Below, piece after piece: positions 25,647-33,177 of a DNA stretch of 64,000 nt. The stretch lies in contig NZ_CP030048.1 of assembly GCF_015291665.1 (NCBI RefSeq), positions 3,410,001 through 3,474,000 of the forward strand, read 5' to 3'. The position numbers and the translations under genes are program-made. Every line of letters begins with the position of its first letter. Within the stretch, counting starts at the first letter, position 1. The stretch comes from Bradyrhizobium sp. CCBAU 53338. GTDB lineage: Bacteria; Pseudomonadota; Alphaproteobacteria; Rhizobiales; Xanthobacteraceae. A model generated the notes under the pieces. The model worked only from the letters and a program-made list of their open reading frames with translations. It made no database searches and was not told the DNA's origin.

Positions 25647-27011
25647 ATGTCGACGATGGCCATGCCACAACCGACCGCGAGCGAAGCCGCGGTCCGCTAT
25701 CTCATCACCAATTACAGCCCCAAGGGCAACAAGGTCGGCTGGCTGATGATGGCCTCGATCCTGGTCGAGGCCTGGGATCTCTACTCGATCGCCTTCGTCC
25801 TGATCTTCATCAAGGAGCAGTACAATCCCGATCCACTGATGCTCGGCCTTGCCGCGGCCGGCACGCAAGGTGGTGCGCTGATCGGCGCGCTGCTCGGCGG
25901 CTGGCTGTCGGACAAGATCGGCCGCCGCGTGATGTTCCTGGTCACGATGGTGATGTTCATCGTGCTGGCGCTGGCGCAGGCCTTCGTGCCCAACGTGACC
26001 TGGCTCATCGTGATCCGCTTCCTGCTCGGCGTTCCGCTCGGCTCCGACATCTCGACCGGCTACACCTACATCATGGAATCCATGGCCAAGGGTGAGCGCG
26101 AGGTCATGGGCAACCGCTGGCAGTTCATGTTCGCCGTCGGCGAAGTGCTGACCATCGGCGTCATCGTGATCTTCCTCCTGCTCGACATCAACCACGAGAC
26201 GCTGTGGCGCGTGACGCTCGGCCTCGGTGCGCTGCCGGCGCTGATCATCCTGGTGATGCGTCACGACGTGCCGGAAACGGCGGTCTGGCTGGTGCAGAAG
26301 GGGCGCTATCGCGAGGCCAAGCAGGTCGCGCGCGAGATGTTCAACGACGATCTCGCCATGCTGCCCGACCAGGACGTGGTGGTGCCGAAGGTCTCGACCC
26401 GCGCCTTCCTCGCCGACCTCAAGCAGGACCCGATCCGCTGGCGTGCGACGATCTACGGCTGGATTGCCTGCTTCGTGCAAGCCAGCGAGTTCTCGACCTT
26501 CGCGTTCTATCTGCCGGTGCTCTTTGTCATGGTCGGCGTGTCGAGCGTGCTCGGCATCAATCTGGTGACGATGGCGCTGTTCTCCTTCGCCGCCGTGTCG
26601 GGCTGGGTCGGTCCGCTGCTGACGCCGAAGATCGGCCACCGCGGCATCTCGATCGCGGGCTTCTCGATCGTGCTGGTCTCGCTGCTGGTCGCGGCTTTCG
26701 CGCTCTATACCGACAACAAGATCCTGCTGCCGTTCGCGGCCGCCGCGATGCTGTGGGGCCACTATTGGGACGCGTCGAACTGCATGACGATCCCGACCAT
26801 GGTCGCCAAGCCGAAGTACCGCGGCACCGCCAGCGGCTTTGCCTACATGTTCGTGAAGCTGCCGTCGTTTCTGGCGATCTTTCTGTTCCCGACGGTATTC
26901 GCCGCGATCGGGCAGGCCAATGCCACGCTGATGGTCGCGATCTTCCCGCTGATCGGGTTGTGTGCGGCAATCTTCATCCTGCCGGAAGTGTACGGCTACG
27001 AGAACGACTGA
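25647..27011 (+). CDS. MFS transporter, sugar-porter type
   Basis: 454 residues with about 12 membrane segments. The family loop GGWLSDKIGRRVMF is between helices 2 and 3, and the sugar-porter-like features ILVEAWDLYSIAFVL and FRLLG-type helix 4 regions are present. Proton-coupled uptake of a sugar acid or polyol is the likely role. The start at 25647 has GAAGGGA upstream; the frame opens earlier inside the GntR gene, but that part is out of frame with it and not used. It lies 40 bases after the regulator and 37 before the TRAP genes. Confidence 0.9.
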   Translation: MSTMAMPQPTASEAAVRYLITNYSPKGNKVGWLMMASILVEAWDLYSIAFVLIFIKEQYNPDPLMLGLAAAGTQGGALIGALLGGWLSDKIGRRVMFLVTMVMFIVLALAQAFVPNVTWLIVIRFLLGVPLGSDISTGYTYIMESMAKGEREVMGNRWQFMFAVGEVLTIGVIVIFLLLDINHETLWRVTLGLGALPALIILVMRHDVPETAVWLVQKGRYREAKQVAREMFNDDLAMLPDQDVVVPKVSTRAFLADLKQDPIRWRATIYGWIACFVQASEFSTFAFYLPVLFVMVGVSSVLGINLVTMALFSFAAVSGWVGPLLTPKIGHRGISIAGFSIVLVSLLVAAFALYTDNKILLPFAAAAMLWGHYWDASNCMTIPTMVAKPKYRGTASGFAYMFVKLPSFLAIFLFPTVFAAIGQANATLMVAIFPLIGLCAAIFILPEVYGYEND

Positions 27012-27048
27012 CGGACAAGGCCAAGCCACAAGAACTGGAGGAAGCGTC

Positions 27049-28059
27049 ATGACGAAGTTTTCGCGCCGCACGATGCTGACGGGGATCGCGGGAGGGCTCG
27101 TCGCTCCATCCCTGATCAGGCGGGCTGCGGCCGCCACCACGTTGAAAATCTCGACCTCGTTTCCGAACGATCCGAAGTTTTCAACGGCCCGGATTTGGTA
27201 CGATCTGTTCTTGCCGCGGCTCAAGGAGGCGACGGACGGTCAGATAGCCACGCAGTTCTTCCCGGATAATCAGCTCGGCCAGGAGGCCGATGTCGTCAAC
27301 CAGGTCAAGTCGGGTGTGGTCGACATGATGCTGGTTGGCACGTCGATCTGGACTAACATCGTGCCCGAGATCGGAGCCTTCGATCTCGGTTACATCTTCC
27401 AGGACTTCGACCATATGCGGCGGGTCGCCGCCTCGCCGGCCGGCGAAGCCGTGCGACAGCTCCTGGTGCAGAAAGCCTCAGTGCATTTCCCTGCGTGGGG
27501 GCGCAATCTCGGCGCGCGCAACTTCATGACGAAGTTCGCGTTCAAGACGCCCGCCGAGCTCGCCGGCAAGAAGATCCGCTGTCTTCCGAACCCGGTTGTA
27601 ACCGAAACCGTCAAGCTCATGGGCGCAGCCGCGACGCCGATGGCGTTTGGCGAAATCTACACCGGCCTTCAGGCTGGCGTGATCGACGGCCTGGAGCACG
27701 ACGCCCCGACGGTCCTGTCGGCGAAGTTCTATGAAACTGCCAAGAACTTCACGCTGACCAAGCACATCCATACCCCCTTCGGCGCCTTCATCAGCGACCG
27801 CACCATGACAAAGCTGCCGGCCGCGCAGCGTGACGGGCTGCTCAAGGCCATCAAGGAGGCGACCGACGATCAGTTCGCCAAGGCCAGCCAGATCGAGGCT
27901 GACGCCATGGCAGAGTTGGCGAAGCTCGGTGTAACTGTAGCTGAATGCGATCGCGCGGCGTTCCGTGAGCGCGTTCGGCCGATGTGGGATCGCTTCGTAG
28001 AGAGGACGCCCGGCGCGAAGCCGTTGCTGGATGCAATTCAGCAGACCGCGAATGGGTGA
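27049..28059 (+). CDS. TRAP transporter solute-binding protein, DctP type
   Basis: 336-residue periplasmic binding protein. The N terminus TKFSRRTMLTGIAGGLVAPSLIRRAAA has a twin-arginine pattern, so Tat export is likely. The mature part starts TTLKISTSFPNDPKF and has the DctP-family core (GQIATQFFPDNQLGQEADVVNQVKSGVVDM, AGKKIRCLPNPV, GEIYTGLQAGVIDGLEHD). It should bind an organic acid, coordinated by the conserved Arg in KKIRCLPN. It overlaps the fused permease start by eight bases. Confidence 0.92.
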   Translation: MTKFSRRTMLTGIAGGLVAPSLIRRAAAATTLKISTSFPNDPKFSTARIWYDLFLPRLKEATDGQIATQFFPDNQLGQEADVVNQVKSGVVDMMLVGTSIWTNIVPEIGAFDLGYIFQDFDHMRRVAASPAGEAVRQLLVQKASVHFPAWGRNLGARNFMTKFAFKTPAELAGKKIRCLPNPVVTETVKLMGAAATPMAFGEIYTGLQAGVIDGLEHDAPTVLSAKFYETAKNFTLTKHIHTPFGAFISDRTMTKLPAAQRDGLLKAIKEATDDQFAKASQIEADAMAELAKLGVTVAECDRAAFRERVRPMWDRFVERTPGAKPLLDAIQQTANG

Positions 28060-29944
28060 GACGGTGGCGCCATCGGTCATCATCGAGCGCGCCGGACGGC
28101 AGGTGGCCGGGAGCGGCTGGCGAACTTTCCTGATGGGGCTTCTCGCTGTTCTGGAATGGGTGACGGCCATCCTGCTCGCGGCCGATCTCCTGGTCGTGAT
28201 CGGCTCAGTCCTTGTCCGGCACTTTTTCGACGCGCCGGTCGAGTGGAGTGACGATGTTGCCCGTGCGCTGCTTCTTGCCGTGACCTTCCTTGGCGCCGCC
28301 GCCGCCATGGCGCGCGGCGACAATGCCGGTGTGACCTTCTTCGTTGATCGCTTGACACCGAGGCGGCGGGAGCAGGTTGACGCCGCCGTCGCCGTGCTCG
28401 TATTGATCACGACGTCTGCCATGTTCTGGTACGCCTGCAAGCTGCTGGTTGAGACCTCCGGGCAGACCGTCGGTGCCGGACTTCCGCAGGAAGTGTTCTT
28501 CGTTCCGCTTTGCGTCGCGACCGCAGCCATGACGCTCTTCGCGCTGGATGCGTGCCTCGGCTTCCGGCTGCAGGATACGCTCAGTGCGCTGGCCGGCTAT
28601 GCGATCCTCGGCGCTCTCTGGGCTGCGTGGTCGTCTCTCGCACCGGATACCACGCCGGCGCTGCCGTGGGTCATGGGCCTCGTCTTCATCGCCTCGCTGA
28701 TCGCCGGCGTGGCGATCGCTTTCGTGCTCGCGCTCTCCGCGCTCGTCTTCATCTGGTGCGGCGACATGTTGCCGGGCCAGTTCCTCGCCCAACAGATGGC
28801 GCGCGGCATCGACAATTTCGTGCTGCTCGCGGTGCCGTTCTTCATCCTGGTCGGATACCTGATGGAAGCGAATGGCATGTCCGTTCGCCTCATCTCGTTG
28901 TTGCAGCGAGGCGCGGGCCGAATTCGCGGCGGCCTCGACGTTGTGATGGTTCTCGCGATGGTCATCTTCTCCGGCATCTCCGGCTCGAAGATGGCCGACA
29001 TCGCGGCCGTCGGCTCGGTCCTTGTGCCGGCCGCCCGCAAGTCCGGCCAGAAGCCGGGCGATGCAGTTGCGTTGCTCGCCGCGTCCGCCGTCATGGCAGA
29101 GACAATTCCCCCTTGCGTGAACCTGATCATCCTGGGCTTCGTGGCGAACCTTTCGATCGGCGGCCTTTTCATGGCGGGCCTGCTTCCGTCAGCGCTGATG
29201 GCATCCGCCTTGATCCTTGTTGCAATCGTTGCGGGGCGCCGTACCGCACAGGCGGCGGTCGTTGGGATCTCCGGCGAGTCGACGGCGAGCATGGCCATCA
29301 GCGGCCTCGCAGCGTTCGGCCTGATCGCGCTGATCTTCGGCGGTTATCGTTCGGGCTTTGCGACCGCGACGGAGATCTCCGCCTTTGCGGTTGCCTATGC
29401 ACTCGCCGTCGGCTGGATCCTGTTCCGCGAGATGACGTGGGCGTCGGTCGGTTCGGTGATGCGGCACGCCGGCGTGCGATCCGGGATGGTGCTGTTCATC
29501 GTGGCGGCCGCTCAAAGCCTCGCTTACGTGCTCACGCTCCAGCAGATTCCTCACGCGATCGCGGATGTCCTGGTCGCCTTGACCGCCCAGCACGGCCGGT
29601 GGGTCTTTCTGCTTCTCTCCGTCCTGATCCTGATCGTGATGGGATCAGTGCTGGAAGGAGCCGCCGCACTGATCATCTTCGGGCCGCTGCTGATGCCCGT
29701 TGCGCGCCAGCTCGGTGTCGATCCTCTCCACTACGGCGTCATCCTTGTCGTTGGCATGGGGATCGGGCTGTTCGCGCCTCCGCTGGGTCTCGGCCTTTAC
29801 GGTGCATGTCTCATTGGCGGCGTGCGGCTCGAGGACACTATTTTGCCGATCCTGAAGTATCTCGGGATACTGTTCCTCTGCCTGCTGCTGATCGCCTTTG
29901 TCCCTGAGATCAGCACGGCCTTGCCGAGGGCGCTGGGATACTGA
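28052..29944 (+). CDS. TRAP transporter fused permease, DctQM
   Basis: 630 residues joining the small four-helix DctQ subunit (roughly residues 25-190; WSDDVARALLLAVTFLGAAAAMARGDN is the family signature) to the large DctM subunit (from about residue 210; MARGIDNFVLLAVPFFILVGYLMEANGM, FSGISGSKMADIAAVGS, ETIPPCVNLIILG). Driven by a sodium or proton gradient, it takes the acid from the DctP protein. The start at 28052 (ATGGGTGA) overlaps the DctP stop and fits translational coupling; a start at 28031 is possible. Confidence 0.9.
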   Translation: MGETVAPSVIIERAGRQVAGSGWRTFLMGLLAVLEWVTAILLAADLLVVIGSVLVRHFFDAPVEWSDDVARALLLAVTFLGAAAAMARGDNAGVTFFVDRLTPRRREQVDAAVAVLVLITTSAMFWYACKLLVETSGQTVGAGLPQEVFFVPLCVATAAMTLFALDACLGFRLQDTLSALAGYAILGALWAAWSSLAPDTTPALPWVMGLVFIASLIAGVAIAFVLALSALVFIWCGDMLPGQFLAQQMARGIDNFVLLAVPFFILVGYLMEANGMSVRLISLLQRGAGRIRGGLDVVMVLAMVIFSGISGSKMADIAAVGSVLVPAARKSGQKPGDAVALLAASAVMAETIPPCVNLIILGFVANLSIGGLFMAGLLPSALMASALILVAIVAGRRTAQAAVVGISGESTASMAISGLAAFGLIALIFGGYRSGFATATEISAFAVAYALAVGWILFREMTWASVGSVMRHAGVRSGMVLFIVAAAQSLAYVLTLQQIPHAIADVLVALTAQHGRWVFLLLSVLILIVMGSVLEGAAALIIFGPLLMPVARQLGVDPLHYGVILVVGMGIGLFAPPLGLGLYGACLIGGVRLEDTILPILKYLGILFLCLLLIAFVPEISTALPRALGY

Positions 29945-30106
29945 GGGTCGCCTCAATGGGCCACTGTGTCGTGCCGCCGATGGTGACATCATGCCTCTGT
30001 TTTGCCCGACGGGTCAAGTGAATTCGGAAAAAGCGCATGGCGCAGCCGGTCGTCGGCTACTTTGCATGGGGTTGTTTTCGACATTCTTTGGGAATGACTG
30101 ATGACG

Positions 30107-31357
30107 CTACCTGATCGCCGCCGCCAGCGCCACGATCAGGGCCGGCGGCGTCACCAGCATGCCGAGCTTGAGGAATGGCCAGGCCCCGACCTCGATTTTC
30201 TCCCGCCGCAACGCGACCAGCCAGAGGATGGTGGCGAGCGAGCCTGTCACCGACAGGTTGGGCCCGAGATCGACGCCGATCAGGATGGCGCTGACGACGG
30301 GCGCGGGCAGATGATCGCTCGCGGCCACGGAGCCGGCGACGAGGCCGACCGGCAGATTGTTGGCGATGTTGTCGGCGATGGCGGTGGCGATACCGACGCT
30401 CCAGGCGGCTTTTGGGGCTGATTGCGCGACAGCCTGATGCAGCAGGGCGCTGAGCTGGCCGATCACGCCGGTCTTGATCAGTGTCTCCACCATCACGAAG
30501 AGACCGCCGACCAGCGGCAGCACGCTCCAGGACACGCCCTTCAGCACGGGCAGCGGCGATTGGCGGCTGATCAGCAGCACGATCGCGGCCGTGACCACGC
30601 CGCAGATGAAGGTCGGCAGGCCCAGTTGCTTGTCGAGCGCGGAGGCCGTGACCAGCACGACACCGATGGCGACGATACCGACGGCCGTCAGCTTGCCGCC
30701 GCGGCCGAGTTTGGGGTGTGGCACGCTACGCGCGATCGTTTCTTCCTTCAAAGCGCGCTGCTGGGTCAGGCGAAGCACGATATAGGTGAGCACGATCGAG
30801 GCCACTGAGGGCAGGGCGAACAGACGCAGCCATTCGCTGAGCTGCGGCATGCGTGCGCCGAACACGACGAGATTGGCGGGGTTGGAGATCGGCAGCACGA
30901 AGCTTGCGGCGTTGGCGATGAAGGCGCAGACGAACAGATAAGGCAGCGGCTTTGCGCCGGCCGCGCGCGTGGCGGCATAGACGGCGGGCGTCAGCACGAT
31001 CGCGGTGGCGTCATTTGACAGCAACACGGTCACGACCGTGCCGACGATGTAGATCAGCAGGAACAGCCGCTGCGGCGAGCCGGCGGCATATTCCACCGCA
31101 AGCGCGGCGAGATAGTCGAACAGGCCTTCGAGCCGGGCCAGTTCGGCGATCAGCATCATGCCGATCAGGAACAGATAGACGTCGATGCCCTTCTCGGTGC
31201 CGAGAAGCGCATCCTGCCACGATAGGAGACCGAGCAGCACGAGCGCGCCGGCGCCGAGCACCGCCCAGATCGCCTCGGGCAGGCGAAAAGGGCGGATGAT
31301 GACGCAAGCAGTCGCGACGACGATGATGCTCCAGGCCCAGATGGCGTCAGATGGCAC
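30107..31357 (-). CDS. ArsB/NhaD-type ion transporter family membrane protein
   Basis: 416 residues with 10-12 hydrophobic segments (ArsB/NhaD/SLC13 superfamily; LSNDATAIVLTPAVYAATRAAG near residue 105, FIANAASFVLPISNPANLVVFG near 138, ADNIANNLPVGLVAGS near 345 are the duplicated signature loops). It could export arsenite or exchange Na+ or organic acids; no arsenic genes are adjacent (the ArsR gene at 10393 is 20 kb away and not related). The start is the GTG at 31357 behind AAGGA; the longer frame to 31441 overlaps the upstream MFS gene. Confidence 0.85.
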   Translation of the reverse strand: MPSDAIWAWSIIVVATACVIIRPFRLPEAIWAVLGAGALVLLGLLSWQDALLGTEKGIDVYLFLIGMMLIAELARLEGLFDYLAALAVEYAAGSPQRLFLLIYIVGTVVTVLLSNDATAIVLTPAVYAATRAAGAKPLPYLFVCAFIANAASFVLPISNPANLVVFGARMPQLSEWLRLFALPSVASIVLTYIVLRLTQQRALKEETIARSVPHPKLGRGGKLTAVGIVAIGVVLVTASALDKQLGLPTFICGVVTAAIVLLISRQSPLPVLKGVSWSVLPLVGGLFVMVETLIKTGVIGQLSALLHQAVAQSAPKAAWSVGIATAIADNIANNLPVGLVAGSVAASDHLPAPVVSAILIGVDLGPNLSVTGSLATILWLVALRREKIEVGAWPFLKLGMLVTPPALIVALAAAIR

Positions 31358-31379
31358 GTTCAATCCTTGTGGAACGAGT

Positions 31380-32657
31380 TCATTCGGCAGCGATAGCGGA
31401 AGCCGATCCCGCTGTCTTCCCCCGTGGCCGCGGACCGCCATCCGCGATTTGGCGCGTCTCGGGCAAAGCGAGGAGGCAGATGACGGCGCCGATCACCGCA
31501 ACCGCGCCAAGCGTGATGAAGGCTGCGCTGTAGCCGGCGCCGACCACGACGAAGCCGGCCAGTGTCGTCGACAGCGCGGCGCCGATGCTCTGGGCTGTGA
31601 TGACGGCGCCTTGCGCGATGTTGAAGCGTCCGGTGTTGCGCATGAGATCGGCGACGATGACGGGGAAGATTGCGCCAAAGATGCCGGCGCCGACGCCGTC
31701 GAGCAGCTGCACGCCGACCAGCCAGAACGGATTGTCCGAGAGCGTGTAGAGCGCGCCCCGAACGGTCAGGATCAACAGTGCCGCGAGGAAGAAGCGTTTG
31801 TGGCCCCAGCGGTCGGCTCGCGCGCCGACCAGCATTGCGAACGGGAGCATCACGATTTGGGCTGCCACGATGCAGGCCGACATCAGGCTGGTGCCCATGT
31901 TCTTGTCCTGGAGGGCCAGCTTCTGCCCGACCAGCGGCAGCATTGCTGCATTGGAGAGGTGGAACAGCGCCGTGCAGATCGCAAAGACGAGCAGGGGGCG
32001 GCAGGTCAGGAGAACGCTAAGCCCTGACGGCTGTTCGCTATGCGTATCGGCCTCGTCCAAGCCGCGGGCGAGGTCGTGGTCGATGGCTCGTTCCGGAATC
32101 GCAAGGATGCTGATGAGGCTCGCGATCGCCATCGCGCCAAGCAGATAGAACACCACGGTCGGGCCGAACCAGTAGGCGGACACGCCCGCGAGCCCGGCCG
32201 CGACGGCGTTGCCGGCGTGATTGAAAGTCTCGTTGCGGCCGATCCTTCGGGTGAAGGCGGCATGACCGAAAATGCCGAGCGAGACGGCCGCGATCGCCGG
32301 CGGGAAGATGACGGCGGCCGCCTGTGCGACGCCTTGCGAGATCGCGACCGGCAGGAACGTCGGAAACAACGGCAGCGACAGCGACGCCACCGTCACCATG
32401 ATGGCGGCGACCGCCATCACCGTCCGCTTCGCACGCGTCGCATCGACCAGCGCGCCGGCCGGCGTCTGCGCGACGATGCCGGCGATGGTTGCGATCGACA
32501 TCACGAGACCGATGCGCGCCTCGTGCCAGTGCTGCTCCGTGAGGAGATAGACGGCGAGATAGGGGCCGAGCCCGTCGCGGACGTCGGCGAGGAAGAAGTT
32601 GGCGGCATCCAGCGCGTGGCCGGCCTGCCTTGCCTGATCGGGGTTTTCGCTCGACAT
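31380..32657 (-). CDS. MFS transporter
   Basis: 425 residues with about 12 membrane segments. The motif-A-like loop (AGALVDATRAKRTVMA, residues 59-74) and the second-half loop (GARADRWGHKRFFLAALL) place it in the major facilitator superfamily, drug-efflux-like side. Substrate unknown. The ATG is preceded by GAGAGA. The ArsB-type gene starts 22 bases downstream on the same strand, so the two are probably co-transcribed. Confidence 0.9.
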   Translation of the reverse strand: MSSENPDQARQAGHALDAANFFLADVRDGLGPYLAVYLLTEQHWHEARIGLVMSIATIAGIVAQTPAGALVDATRAKRTVMAVAAIMVTVASLSLPLFPTFLPVAISQGVAQAAAVIFPPAIAAVSLGIFGHAAFTRRIGRNETFNHAGNAVAAGLAGVSAYWFGPTVVFYLLGAMAIASLISILAIPERAIDHDLARGLDEADTHSEQPSGLSVLLTCRPLLVFAICTALFHLSNAAMLPLVGQKLALQDKNMGTSLMSACIVAAQIVMLPFAMLVGARADRWGHKRFFLAALLILTVRGALYTLSDNPFWLVGVQLLDGVGAGIFGAIFPVIVADLMRNTGRFNIAQGAVITAQSIGAALSTTLAGFVVVGAGYSAAFITLGAVAVIGAVICLLALPETRQIADGGPRPRGKTAGSASAIAAE

Positions 32658-32724
32658 TGGTCTCTCGATCGAGGCAGGGAAGCGCCCCGGCAGAAACCGA
32701 TCTCACATCAGCTTTGTTCCCGGC

Positions 32725-33165
32725 TTAGAGCTTCACGGCCAGGAGAACGGCGCCCGCACCGATCATGGCGATGCCGACCCAGCCTTGCGCCGTCGGCCGC
32801 TCGCCGAGAAAGGCGAAGGCGAAAAGCGCTACAAGCACGACGCTGAGCTTGTCGATCGGCGCCACCAGCGTGGCGGGTCCGAGCTTCAGGGCGCGGAAGT
32901 AGCAAAGCCACGAAGCGCCAGTGGCGAGTCCTGACAGCACCAGGAACGACCAGGTCCTCGACGAGACCGCCGACGGCACCGCGAACTGGCCGGTAAAGAA
33001 CAGCAGCACCGAGAAGGCGAGCAGCACCACGATGGTGCGGATGAAGGTGGCGAGGTCGGGATTGATGTTCTCGACACCGACTTTTGCGAAGATCGCGGTC
33101 AGCGCGGCAAAGCAGGCGGAGAGCAACGCCCAGGTCTGCCAGGCGGAGAAGAGGGCGGGTTTCAT
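32725..33165 (-). CDS. EamA-domain small transporter
   Basis: 146 residues with five membrane segments making a single EamA domain (WALLSACFAALTAIFAKVGVENINPDLATFIRTIVV at residues 12-47; YFRALKLGPATLVAPIDKLSVVLVALFAFAFLGERPTAQGWVGIAMIGAGA at the end). Full-length DMT carriers have two such domains, so this one probably dimerises. It starts 12 bases after the hybrid kinase stop on the same strand and may share its stress-inducible transcript. Confidence 0.88.
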   Translation of the reverse strand: MKPALFSAWQTWALLSACFAALTAIFAKVGVENINPDLATFIRTIVVLLAFSVLLFFTGQFAVPSAVSSRTWSFLVLSGLATGASWLCYFRALKLGPATLVAPIDKLSVVLVALFAFAFLGERPTAQGWVGIAMIGAGAVLLAVKL

Positions 33166-33177
33166 GTGAGATATCTC

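Noticed and set aside
30107..31357. Arsenic resistance operon (ArsB-like protein plus ArsR at 10393)
   Set aside because: The genes are 20 kb apart, the ArsR protein lacks the metal-binding motif and is paired with an SRPBCC protein, and no arsC is present.
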